NCBI RefSeq assembly: GCF_036884655.1
Contig: NC_088355.1
Coordinates: 22,546,501-22,610,500 of the forward strand
Length of the DNA: 64,000 bases
Source: Musa acuminata AAA Group
Taxonomy: Eukaryota; Streptophyta; Magnoliopsida; Zingiberales; Musaceae
Direction: 5' to 3'
The notes beneath the pieces were generated by a model. The model made no database searches. It saw only the letters and a list, made by a program, of their open reading frames with translations, and was not told where the DNA came from. Below, piece after piece: positions 54,443 to 64,000 of the stretch. Position 1 is the stretch's first letter; every line of letters starts with the position of its first letter. Made by a program: the position numbers and the translations under genes.

Positions 54443-55678
54443 GTGGAGCTAACTAGAAAACTTGATTCGATTGTCATTTCTATCCTCAATGCCCCAATTA
54501 CAGATGATGAAATAGTAAAAGTTGTCTTTAAGTCACCAAAGCACAAAAGCCCTGGTCCAGATGGATTTCCTACTGAATTTTACCAAATTACATGGTCTAT
54601 TATTGGAAATGATGTGATTAAAGCTTGCCAATATTTTTTCTCTTCAGGTCATATTCTTAGAGAGATGAATTGCACTTTTATTTCTTTAATTCCCAAGAAT
54701 GCAGGGGCTGATTCACTAGAGAACTATCGACCCATATCTTTATGCAACTTTATTTATAAGATTATCTCCAAACTGTTAGCAGATAGATTGTAAAAGGTAA
54801 TACACAAGATAATTAGTCCAAATCAGGCTACTTTCATCAAAGGGAGAAGTATACATCATAATATTCTACTTGCTAATGACTTCGTCAAGGATCTGCACTC
54901 AAAAGCAAAAGGGACAAAAATCTGTTTTAAAGCTGATATACGAAAAGCCTTTGACTCAGTTAATAGGAACTTTATCTATAAGATGCTCCACAGTATGAAC
55001 TTCCCTCAGCAATGGGTTAATTGGATTCAATGTTACTTAGAAACTTTAAAGTTTTCAATACTCTTCAATGACTCACCTATTAATTTTTTTGGGAGCAAGA
55101 ATGGCATCCGACAAGGCGATCCACTCTCTCCATATCTCTTTACTATTGCAATGGAAGGACTTAGCTATATGTTGGAATATGCGGTCTCTAATGGCAGTAT
55201 TAAGGTACCCCATGCTGGCCCTATTCATATATCACATATAATCTTTGCAGATGATCTTCTTACCTTTCTTCGGAATGATTTAACTTCAGTAAGAAACCTG
55301 GCTACTATTCTGAATGATTTTGGTATAGTTTCTAGCCTTCAGTTAAATCATGCGAAAAGTAAAGTCTACATGAGCCCTCGCATTGAGGACAAAAATGTTA
55401 TTGCACATGCCCTAGGGGTTAGTGAGGAAAATCTACCAGTTACATATCTTGGTCTCCCACTCATATCCACTAGCATTCACAAAACCCACTGTCCGCCTAT
55501 CCAGCAAAAAATAAAGAATAGAATTTCCTCCTGGAAAAATAGACTTCTTTCAAAAGCAGGACGACTTGAACTCATCTGTTCGGTATTGTACTCTTACTCT
55601 ATATATTGGTCTAATGCATTTCATCTGCCTATTGGACTTCTTCAAGATATTGAACGGTTATTAATAAACTTCTTCTAG
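54443..55678 (+). pseudogene. LINE ORF2 reverse transcriptase
   Basis: Single frame with one TAA at 54791-54793. Motifs in order: KSPGPDGFPTEFYQ, FISLIPKNAGA, ENYRPISLCNFIYKIISKLL, then after the stop QATFIKGRSIHHN, FKADIRKAFDSVN (first Asp), GIRQGDPLSPYLF, the catalytic FADD box at 55245-55256 (HIIFADDLLTFL), KSKVYMSP, and LPVTYLGLPL. It copies LINE RNA at the nicked target. It closes at TAG 55676-55678 where a Trp codon is expected. The same TAA occurs in the second copy at 57301-57303. Confidence 0.88.
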
Positions 55679-56802
55679 AATGACACAAATGATAAGACAA
55701 TGCATATGGTAAATTGGGACAGCATCTGCAAACCGAAAGATGAAGGGGGGCTACACTTGAGAAATACTAGAGATTGGAATAAAGCATGTTTGGTAAAACA
55801 ATTGTGGGACCTTTTGCAAAATAAATGTTCCTTATGGTCACAATGGGTTTCTGCTAGGTTCTTTCAATAGAATCGATTTGGGAAATTTCAACAAGAACAT
55901 ACCACTCTATAGCTTGGAAAGGAATTTTAAAGGTAAGGAATTGGCTAATCAAACACATTTCTTATGCAATCTCTACTGGAACTAATACTAATATGTGGTA
56001 CGATCCTTGGGTGAATGGGAAAAGTATATTTCAATTATATGGTGACAGAATATGTAAAGACCTTGGGGCTCCCAAAGATTGGAAGGTTTCCGAGTTTATT
56101 GCTAATGGTACCTAGTGTCTCCCTACTCCTATTTCTCCTGAAATGTTATCACTTTGGCCGACTGTCACAGCTATTCCAATTAGGAACAACCCTTCAGATG
56201 TACTTATTTGGCTTCATGATAATGGTAAATTTAGTGCCACATCCGCATGGAATCAAATTAGGCAAAGAAATAACAAGTGGCTCCCAAGCAGTTGGACATG
56301 GGATCGATCGGGATCACAGATACATTCCTTATGTACATGGCAGGCCCTTCTGAATAAACTACCTACAATAGACAATATGAAAAGAAGAGGTATCCATCAT
56401 GTTAACCGATGCTCCCTTTGTATGCAACAAGAAGAAACTGTTGACCATCTCTATTTTGCTTGTAACTATACTAAATGGATATGGAAGTAGATTCTTTAGC
56501 GATTCGAACTCAATAGAATGCCGCAACCAAACATGCATCAAGAATTAGCTGACCTCATGCAATGTTTTTCAAGAGAAGGGCCTCTTACACAATTGACAAA
56601 TGTTATATTCAGATGCGCTATTTGGTGGATGTGGAAGGAAATATGTAGCAGAATATTTGAGTGTCAACACACAAATAATGCTCGGCTCTTGACAGAGATT
56701 ATTAGAGACTCAAGATCATGTATGGAGAATGATCTCAAAATGGAGCACCTTACACAGAGAGAAAAAGATATTTTTTTCAAATTCAATTTTGCTATTAGCT
56801 AA
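55679..56802 (+). pseudogene. LINE ORF2 C-terminus with zinc-binding region
   Basis: Continues RT's C-terminal domain with stops and at least one frameshift: KPKDEGGLHLRNTRDWNKAC near 55735, then the piece 56143-56490 with LPTIDNMKRRGI, CSLCMQQEETVDHLYFAC (a zf-RVT-type C-C-H-C cluster), and a last piece 56518-56802. The region is typical of plant L1 ORF2. Confidence 0.83.
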
Positions 56803-57030
56803 AGATCTTGAGCATGATGTCAAAAGTTATACCCACAGGAAATCTTGGCATATCTGGACTTTAAGTTTTATTTGTTGTCCATAGTTAAGAGTTATAGTCT
56901 ACAGCATGTGTAGTCATAACTACCGTATTAGTATTCTACGAGCTACCTAGCTTCGTCTATAACTTGTATAGATAAAGCTATTTGTAGAAACTTTACACAA
57001 AACCAATTTACTTTTACTTATAAAAAAAAA
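56803..57030 (+). other. LINE 3' UTR and poly(A) (L1-b)
   Basis: About 220 bp of non-coding sequence ending in AAAAAAAAA at 57022-57030, matched in reverse by 49174-49400. Confidence 0.82.
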
Positions 57031-57930
57031 GAGTTGTCTTTAAGTCACCAAAGCACAAAAGCCCTGGTCCAGATGGATTTACTGTTGAATTTTACCAAAT
57101 TATATGGTCTATTATTGGTAATGATGTGATTAAAGCTTGCCAACACTTTTTCTCTTCAGGTCATTCTTAGAGAGATGAATTGGACTTTTATTTCTTTAAT
57201 TCCCAAGAATGCAGGGGCTGATTCACTAGAGAACTATCGACCCATATCTTTTTGTAACTTTATTTACAAGATCATCTCCAAACTGTTAGCAGATAGATTA
57301 TAAAAGGTAATACACAAGATAATTAGTCCAAATCAGGCTGCTTTCATCAAAGGGAGAAGTATACATCATAATATTCTGCTTGCTATTGACTTGGTCAAGG
57401 ATCTGCACTCAAAAGCAAAAGGGACAAAAATCTGTTTTAAAGGTGATCTACGAAAAGCCTTTGACTTAGTTAATAGAAACTTTATCTATAATATGCTCCA
57501 CGGTATGAACTTCCCTCAGCAATGGGTTAATTGGATTCAATTTTGCTTAGAAATTCTAAAGTTTTCAATACTCTTCAATTGCTCACCTATTGGTTTTTTT
57601 GGGACCAAGAATGACATCCGACAAGGCGATCCACTCTCTCTATATCTCTTTACTATTGCAATGGAAGGACTTAGCTATATGTTGGAATATACGGTCTCTT
57701 ATGGCAGTATTAAGGTACCCCATGCTGGCCCTATTCATATATCACATATAATCTTTGCAGATGATCTTTTCTTATTTTTCTTCAAAATGATTTAACTTCA
57801 GTAAGAAACCTGGCTACTATTCTGAATGATTTTGGTATAGTTTCTGGCCTTTAGTTAAATTATGCAAAAAGTAAAATCTACATGAGCCCTTGCATTGAGG
57901 ACAAAGATGCTATTGCACATACACTAGAGG
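57031..57930 (+). pseudogene. LINE RT segment, plus strand (inverted 5' part of L1-a)
   Basis: Matches 54519-55418 of L1-b: starts GTTGTCTTTAAGTCACC, keeps PGPDGFTVEFYQ, QGDPLSLYLF and FADDL, and ends at GCACATACACTAGAGG. It carries the same TAA as L1-b (57301-57303), plus its own small deletions, for example near 57165. It ends at the 15-bp target duplication. Confidence 0.86.
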
Positions 57931-57945
57931 TTTACAACTTGATTC
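57931..57945. repeat. 15-bp target site duplication of the LINE block, right copy
   Basis: TTTACAACTTGATTC, identical to 49157-49171. Confidence 0.9.
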
Positions 57946-58499
57946 TCCTTTTATCGGGTTTAGAAGATACCCCTTCAACCCCACTTACTCCTCTCTCAAG
58001 CTATTCTAACACTTAGAACTTTTGAGAGGAGTTCACACAAGATTGCAACAGCGTTTCTTTGTGTTTTTACTCTCAAGTCTTATGTATCTTAATTAGGGAT
58101 GAGAGGGGTGTTTATAGGTCTCAAGATGATTGAAACTTAGAGCCTAAAAACATCTCATCCCAGGTTTCCTAAGTACGGGCGGTACCACCACCTGTGCTGA
58201 GCGGTACCACCGCCTGGCATCCTGACACTAGGCGGTACCACTACTTGACAGAGCTCGGAGACCGAGTTCTGGCGGTACTGCCGCTTGACAAGGGTGATAT
58301 CACCGTTGACAGCATTTACTACTGGCGGTACCACTACCCATACCACCTAGGACACTAAATCTCCCAAGCGATGCCACCGTTGGCCAGGCTTTCAGTATCC
58401 TGGTTGGGCCTTGAATCTGTCCTAAACCAGCCCAACTTTAGGCCCAGTTGGCCCCTAATAAAGTTGATAGGATTACCTCCCAATCCCAACTCCAATTAT
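57946..58499 (-). repeat. Sirevirus LTR, right part (SV6)
   Basis: Continues 48836-49171. It has a TATA-like region at about 58110-58116 (GGGGTGTTTATAGG), then an array of GCGGTACCACCGCC-type units (58190-58390), then the GGCCCAGTTGGCCCC box shared with the other LTRs. It is cut at 58499 by the start of SV7, so the U3 start is missing. Confidence 0.82.
58190..58390. repeat. GGTACC-type palindromic array (SV6 LTR)
   Basis: Five to seven units of GGCGGTACCACCGCC type, in which GGTACC replaces the GGTTGCACC of SV3-SV5. GAGCTCGGAGACCGAGTTC is also present once. Confidence 0.75.
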
Positions 58500-60018
58500 T
58501 GTTAGGATCCGGAGTCGGCAATAAGAGGGGGATGAATTAGTGCAGCGGTAAAATAACGTCGGTTTAAAACTTTCATACGATAAAAACCATTTACGACGAA
58601 AAGGCATTTCATAAAGATAATAACTTTGAAAGCATATGTAGACATAGTTAAAGTATAGTAAGGAGGAGAGGTAGTTTGCTATAAAAGAAAGTTGCTTAAA
58701 GTAAATGCAAACCGAGTTTTAGAGTGATTCGGTCAACGTGACCTACATCCAATTTCGGCTTCCTCCTCCGACGAGGTCATTGACGTCCACTAGAGGCCTT
58801 CCTTCAATAGGCGAAGGTCAGTCACCTTTTACACCCCTCTTCTCCTTTTCACGGGTTTAGGAAACAACCCTTACAAGCACTCATACTCCTTTTACATAAT
58901 TCTAAACTTAGAGTGGAGGAGGGAATTTCTAAAGAGATTGCAATAGCGTTTTCTCACTTTTGAATACTTTGTGCTTGCGTGTTTTAACCAGGGATGAGAG
59001 GGGTATTTATAGGCTTCAAGTTGAATCAAACTTGGAGCCTAAAACTTTCCCATCCCGGGTTCCCCGAGCACTAGCGGGACAACTGCCTGCATTGGGCGAT
59101 ACCACCACCCAGTGTCAGTCTAACACTAACACTGCCCTAGGCGGTACCACCGCCTAGGTCTGGTGGTACCATTGCCTAGGGGGCAATGTTGGGTAGTACC
59201 ACCGCCCAGACTAGTGGTACCACTGCTTGGCACCCTGCTAGGGCTGTATAACCACCCAAACTAGCGGTACCATCGCTTGACATAATCTCGAAGATTGTAC
59301 CATGACGGTGAGAATTCTTGGGGAACTGTTTGAGCCTCTTATTGGGCCCAACACAGTCCTTACATGGGCCTAGCAGGCCCCTAATTATGTTCGCCTAAAC
59401 CTAAACCCAATTATGTACTAACTATGAAATCTAAGACATAATAATCTAAGCTAAACAAGTTCTCAAGTCTATTCTTCTGGTGATCTCCGGCAAACTTCCG
59501 ATGATCTCTCGACAATGTTCCGGTAGATTCTGGCATGCTCCTGGACTTCACAACAATTTTCTTGGTGAGTTCCGACAAGCTTCTCTAGTAAGCTCCGAGA
59601 CTTCTCGGCTAGTTCCAACAGAACTTCCGATGAACGTTCAGACTTCCGATGAACTCTTGAACTCTCAATAAAATCGCGTCCTTGACTCCAGGACTTCATT
59701 TTGCTACATGCCTTGCTATCATAGTTAATCCTGCACATGTAAAACACACTTCGATCTAGACAATTAATACTAAGCATTAATCAATTGTCCAACATGTCAT
59801 CGGTCGCTCGACGCTTTGTCCGATTCTTCAACGCAACGTCCTCTCTTACGGCCTATTACCCAATCGGGCAGTTGACTCCGTAACTCCGATATCCTTAGCG
59901 TAATATCAACTCTTCTTGGCCCGATGTCCGAATCCATGGCCCAAAGCCTTCTATCGATACATCGATCGATCCTCTGGCCCAACGTTCAATCTTCTAACAT
60001 GTTTTCCTCCAGTACAAC
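58500..60018 (-). repeat. Sirevirus LTR, long part (SV7)
   Basis: Starts TGTTAGGATCCGGAG at 58500. TATA box at 59004-59011, GGTACCACCGCC array at about 59090-59280, then a U3 whose end (59740-60018: CGACGCTTTGTCCGATTCTTC and following) matches the alternative U3 start of SV4 and SV5. It breaks off at about 60018 before the LTR start. There is no 18-bp array and only a short G run. Confidence 0.82.
59004..59011 (-). promoter_or_regulatory. TATA box of SV7 LTR
   Basis: TATTTATA in GAGAGGGGTATTTATAGGC. Confidence 0.72.
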
Positions 60019-60175
60019 TGATAAGACCCTAAAGTCTTATCGTAAAAAGAAGAAGAGGAATGGGTTGATCACTTCGAGGGGATCGGCCCTCATGGATCGC
60101 TTCGAGGGGATTGGCCTCCTAGGGTTTGTCAAAAGATAGAATAGTATTTTCCATAGATAACTGAAAAGAAGCAAT
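60019..60175. other. Unassigned 157 bp between two LTRs
   Basis: Begins TGATAAGACCCTAAAGTC and contains two copies of TCGAGGGGAT-CGGCC/TTGGCC (60076-60090 and 60106-60116). It resembles none of the named elements convincingly. No gene seen. Confidence 0.5.
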
Positions 60176-60672
60176 TGTTAGGATCGGAGCGGCACTAAGA
60201 GGGGGGGGGGTGAATTAGTGCAGCGGATTAAAACTTCAGTTTTAGTAAATCTTTCGTACGATAAGAACAGAACTTGAAAAGCTTAATCTTGAAAGCATAT
60301 TCTTAAATATGTGCAGCAAAAGTAATATGGAACTTAAAGCATATAAGAAGGTTTGCAATAATGTAAATAGCAATAATGAAATGCAAACCAAGAATCACGC
60401 CAATTTTAGAGTGGTTCGGTCAAATGACCTACTCCACTTGCGAGGCCCCTCTTCGATGAGGCTCCCACCTTCCACTAGCAAGTCTCTTGAAATGGAAGGG
60501 TAAATACCCCTCTTACAACTCTTTACAAGTAGTTCACTCTCTTACAGATTTTCGAGAAGAGATGAGGTGAACACTAGCAAATTGAAAAGAAGACAAGCTA
60601 ACACTTTTCTAAGACCTTTCTCTCAAACTTTTGCTACACAAAAAGTTGTATACTCAGCTGAGTTTTGAGGGG

Positions 60673-60680
60673 TATTTATA
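60673..60680 (-). promoter_or_regulatory. TATA box of SV8 LTR
   Basis: TATTTATA in GAGGGGTATTTATAGGCC. Confidence 0.75.
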
Positions 60681-60744
60681 GGCCTCAAGAGGATTCAAAT
60701 TTGGGCTTCAAATTTGAATTCTCTTTGGTTTCTGGATGCTGGTG

Positions 60745-60890
60745 GTGCCACCGCCAAGCCAGGCGGTGCCACCGCCCAGCGCTCGGGTGCTGGGCGGTGC
60801 AACCGCCCAGCCCAGGAGGTGTCACCGCCCAGCTCTCGGGTGCTGGGCGGTGCCACCGCCAAGCCAGGCGATGCCACCGCCTACAGTGTT
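60745..60890. repeat. GGTGCCACCGCC array in SV8 LTR
   Basis: Six to seven units of GGCGGTGCCACCGCC with GCTCGGGTGCTG between them, a third variant of the palindromic unit. Confidence 0.8.
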
Positions 60891-61418
60891 TTCAGCCCGA
60901 CTACAGTGTTTTCAGCCACTAGTTGGGCTTCAATCTTGGCCTATGCTAGTCCGAACTCGGGCCCAATTGGCCCCTAACCAGGATATAGGATTATCTTCTT
61001 AATCTTAATCCTAATTACAAGTGAACTACATAACAAAACACATCCTAAGCAATTTTATCAACCGCGAACGTCAAGTCTTGTTCCGGCGAGCTTTCCGACG
61101 AACTTCTTCCGACGGGGTCCAAGCACGCTCCTGAACTTGTGATGACTTTAATGAGTAGCCGAGACTTCTCGGTGATCTCTGCGAACCTACGACGATCTCT
61201 TCGGCGAACTTCCAATAGGTTCCCGATTTCTTCTCGGTTGGTTCCATCAGCATCTCCGACGATTCTTCGGACTCTTAAACGTTCATCGAACTTGACTCCG
61301 GTATTCTTGCTTTGTGTTTTCTGGTTATCGTAGTTAATCCTGCATACTTAACTCAATAATATAGATTAGATCAAATAACTCATCAATTGATTTTATTATC
61401 AAAATCCGAGATTCAACA

Positions 61419-61435
61419 ATCTCCCCCTTTTTGAT
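61419..61435 (-). promoter_or_regulatory. Polypurine tract of SV8
   Basis: Plus strand ATCTCCCCCTTTTTGATG at the LTR border. Confidence 0.88.
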
Positions 61436-62453
61436 GATGACAATCAATTGATGACGGAGTTAAACGTAACTCCCCCTATCTATATGCCATATTATCAGAA
61501 GATAAAACACTTGAATTTCATCCATTGAATTCAAGTATAAATCGATAAGCTCTAACCGTAGAACTTATCGTTATTCTTATTAAGCATAATGTAAATGCGA
61601 AACTTTGATGAAAATCTTTTTCAAGTCGAAAGATAAGAGACAAATTTTACTATGACAAGAGATAAAGATTTTCAACTTGAATTGCATGATTATACATTTT
61701 AGACATGCATTCAATATGATCAATCAATCTTACGATATTTTCAAGGATTTTGCAATTCATATTTTGGCATGCTATTAAGAATGATATAAGTCATCACTTT
61801 TCTCCCCCTTTGTCATCAACAAAAAGGGAAATGAGACTTGAAGCACATATTTTGTCATACAATGATTTTATCATTGAAAAATTAAGTATGCAAAAATATT
61901 TATGCAGAGATCATTTTAGAGGAAAATTCAGCATGCATTCATATTATCTAATCTCTTCTTTCTATAAATAACAGAAATTGTAGATGTACAAGAGAGAGAT
62001 TGGGATAAAAATTCAAGTAGTAATCTCACGAAGTCAAGATCATAATTCGAATACAAACTCATTTAAATCGTTAAATACATTAGAATCTCAATATTGCTTT
62101 TCAATTATCATATAAGGCATTTAAAGGATTTTGAAACATAGGAGAATGATTAATTTAAGCATACAATGTTTCAATCAAATTCAAGTCATGAATGCCAATA
62201 CTTTCATATTTATCAATTCATGAATGCCAAAAGATATTATTTGTGATTCCAATTTTGCAAGATCAAGGTTATGATTTAGATAAAACTTATTTAAATCAAA
62301 TTGCTAACTTGAAATTCATAATCAAGTTATCAAAATCGATTTCGAGATTTCACAACATGTCATATGGAATTTGAAGGAGAAGGATTAGATTCACCGAGAG
62401 ATGGAAAGAAGATGAAAAACTTTACGGAAAATCCAATCAAACAAGTTTATTGT
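61436..62453 (-). other. SV8 3' non-coding spacer
   Basis: 1 kb, AT-rich, no credible ORF. Second polypurine tract at about 61800-61821 (CTCCCCCTTTGTCATCAAC). Confidence 0.75.
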
Positions 62454-64000
62454 TTAGGGACAATTTAACATACCTAATTCCCTTCTAATGAATTCAAATT
62501 GGTCTTCATTCAAGGCTTTTGTGAATATATTTGCTAATTGATGCTTTGTGTCAATGAATTCTAGAACAACATCATTGTTAAGGACATGATCGCGTATGAA
62601 ATGATGCCTAACATCGATGTGCTTAGTTCTAGAATGTTGAATTGGATTTTTAGTAAGACATATGGCACTAGTATTATCACATTTTATGGGAATATTTTTA
62701 AAGTGAATTTCATAGTCTTCTAATGTGTTTTGCATCCAAACAACTTGTGCACAGCATGCACTTGCAGCAATGTATTCGGCTTCCGCCGTAGATAGTGCTA
62801 CTGAATTTTGTTTCTTGGAAGTCCAAGAAACAAGTGCATGTCCTAAAAATTGGCATGTTCCGGATGTACTTTTTCTATCTATTCTACATCCGCCAAAATC
62901 GCATCCGCATAAGCCATTAAATCAAAATTTTCAGATTTTGGATACCATAAACCTAAATTTGGAGTTCCTTTAAGATACCTAAATATTCTTTTAACACTTT
63001 TAAGATGAGATAGTTTAGGATTTGATTGAAACCTAGCACAAAGTCCTACACTAAACATTATATCTGGTCTAGTCGCGGTAAGGTAGAGTAGACTACCTAT
63101 CATACCCCTATATGTTTTTTGATCGAAATTTTCACTAATTTCATCCATATCTAACTTAGTCGCAGTACTCATAGGGGTGTTTATTGCTTTTGAATTATCC
63201 ATGTTAAATCGTTTTAACAATTCTAACATATATTTAGATTGGTTAAGAAATATATCATCCTTAAGTTGTTTGATTTGTAATCCTAAAAAGAAAGTTAATT
63301 CCCCCATTAAACTCATTTCGAATTCATGACTCATAGATTTGGCAAATGATTCACATAGTGATTCATCCGAAGAGCCAAAAATAATATCGTCAACATAAAT
63401 TTGCACAATATGAAAATTATTTTCAAAATGTTTAATAAACAATGTAGTATCAACCTTGCCTTTGGTAAAATTATTTAAAATAAGAAAGGAACTAAGCCTT
63501 TCATACCAAGCTCTAGGAGCTTGTTTCAAGCCATAGAGAGCCTTAGTCAATTTGAATACATGATTAGGAAAAAGAGTATTTTCAAATCCGGGAGGTTGTT
63601 CGACATATACTTCTTCGGAAATAAAACCATTCAAGAAGGCACTTTTGACATCCATTTGAAATAGTTTAAAATTATAACTACTAGCATAGGCAAGGAGCAT
63701 CATTATGGCTTCTAATCGAGCTACGGGAGCGAAGGTTTCTTCGTAATCGATATCTTCCTCTTGGTTGAAACCTTTGGCCACTAGTCTAGCCTTGTTTCTA
63801 ACCACGATACCATTTTCGTCTTGCTTGTTTCTAAAGACCCACTTAGTACCAATGACTAAATGGTCACTAGGTCTAGGAACAAGCTCCCACACCTTATTTC
63901 TCTCAAATTGATTTAATTCCTCTTGCATTGCAATAACCCAAAAATCATCTTTTATGGCCTCGTCAATGCACTTAGGTTCGATTTGAGAGAGGAAGGCGGC
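62454..64000 (-). CDS. pol: Sirevirus RT and RNase H (SV8), partial, one frameshift
   Basis: Open from the window edge (64000) to about 62880 in one frame: [53 protein letters not shown] (YVDD box), [37 protein letters not shown]. At about 62899 a one-base deletion, within the start of RNase H, shifts the frame. The other frame then carries the rest of RNase H to [10 protein letters not shown] and TAA at 62454-62456, with [14 protein letters not shown] intact. No other stop is seen, so this is the best-preserved minus-strand pol in the window. The frameshift could also be a base-calling error. Confidence 0.9.

Larger units (their letters stand above)
50804..57030 (+). mobile_element. LINE (L1-b), interrupted by chromovirus RN4
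   Basis: Plus-strand L1-type non-LTR element: 5' UTR repeats, ORF1 start, [RN4 LTR and leader 52048-53660], part of the endonuclease, RT, zinc-binding region, 3' UTR and an A run at 57022-57030. ORF1's end and the first part of the endonuclease are missing at the RN4 borders. No clear target duplication is visible around it. Confidence 0.82.
60176..61418 (-). repeat. SV8 3' LTR, complete
   Basis: TGTTAGGATCGG at 60176 to GATTCAACA at 61418. G tract at 60198-60209, TATA box at 60673-60680, a short GGCGGTGCCACCGCC array (60745-60890), and a U3 start of the SV3 type (ACTCAATAATATAGATTAG). Confidence 0.9.
60176..64000 (-). mobile_element. Sirevirus SV8, 3' part, runs off the window
   Basis: Minus-strand copia element: 3' LTR 60176-61418, PPT, spacer, RNase H and RT to the window end. 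Its LTR is short (1243 bp) and has no 18-bp array, so it is a different subfamily from SV3-SV5. Confidence 0.9.

Overview
This is a plant nuclear DNA window made almost entirely of transposable elements; I see no host gene, rRNA gene or tRNA gene in it. The evidence for a plant is the set of element families: Ty1/copia elements of the Sirevirus (SIRE/Maximus) type with long LTRs and tRNA-Met primer sites, three chromovirus-type Ty3/gypsy families, and L1-type LINEs with the DUF4283-like ORF1 of plant LINEs. The exact species cannot be read from the sequence. A monocot such as a banana relative is a guess only.

Layout, left to right. 1-1359: end of a Sirevirus LTR (+, SV1) inside a Tekay-like chromovirus LTR (+, TK1). 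1360-3712: decayed Reina-like chromovirus (-, RN1: RT start, gag, long leader). 3713-6987: 3' half of a Sirevirus (-, SV2). 6988-13931: Tekay-like chromovirus (-, TK2) with one complete 2.6-kb LTR, PPT and gag-pol full of stops, cut inside gag by the next element. 13932-23514: a Sirevirus (+, SV3) with complete 5' LTR, PBS, gag, pol and PPT but a truncated 3' LTR. 23515-45042: a third chromovirus (-, GD1) split by two complete 8620-bp Sirevirus-derived elements (-), SV4 at 25304-33923 and SV5 at 36028-44647. Each of these is flanked by a perfect 5-bp target duplication (GTCCA and CCAGG). 45043-48835: a mosaic of LINE 5'-UTR repeats, a chromovirus integrase/chromodomain end with its LTR (+, RN2), an inverted LTR of the same family (RN3) and Sirevirus spacer. 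48836-58499: a Sirevirus LTR (SV6) split by a LINE block carrying a 15-bp target duplication. 58500-60018: another Sirevirus LTR (SV7). 60176-64000: 3' part of a further Sirevirus (-, SV8) that runs off the window with a nearly intact pol.

How the parts relate. SV3 and SV8 encode (or encoded) the full Sirevirus replication machinery. SV4 and SV5 keep LTRs, PBS, PPT and a shortened gag but have no pol at all, so they look like one gag-only non-autonomous family that would need enzymes from an SV3/SV8-like helper. Sirevirus LTRs here carry two internal tandem arrays, a GC-rich palindromic array just upstream of the TATA box and an 18-bp array just inside the LTR end, and the 3' non-coding region carries a second polypurine tract. 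All of this is heterochromatin-type nested-repeat sequence in which most coding regions are broken by in-frame stops.
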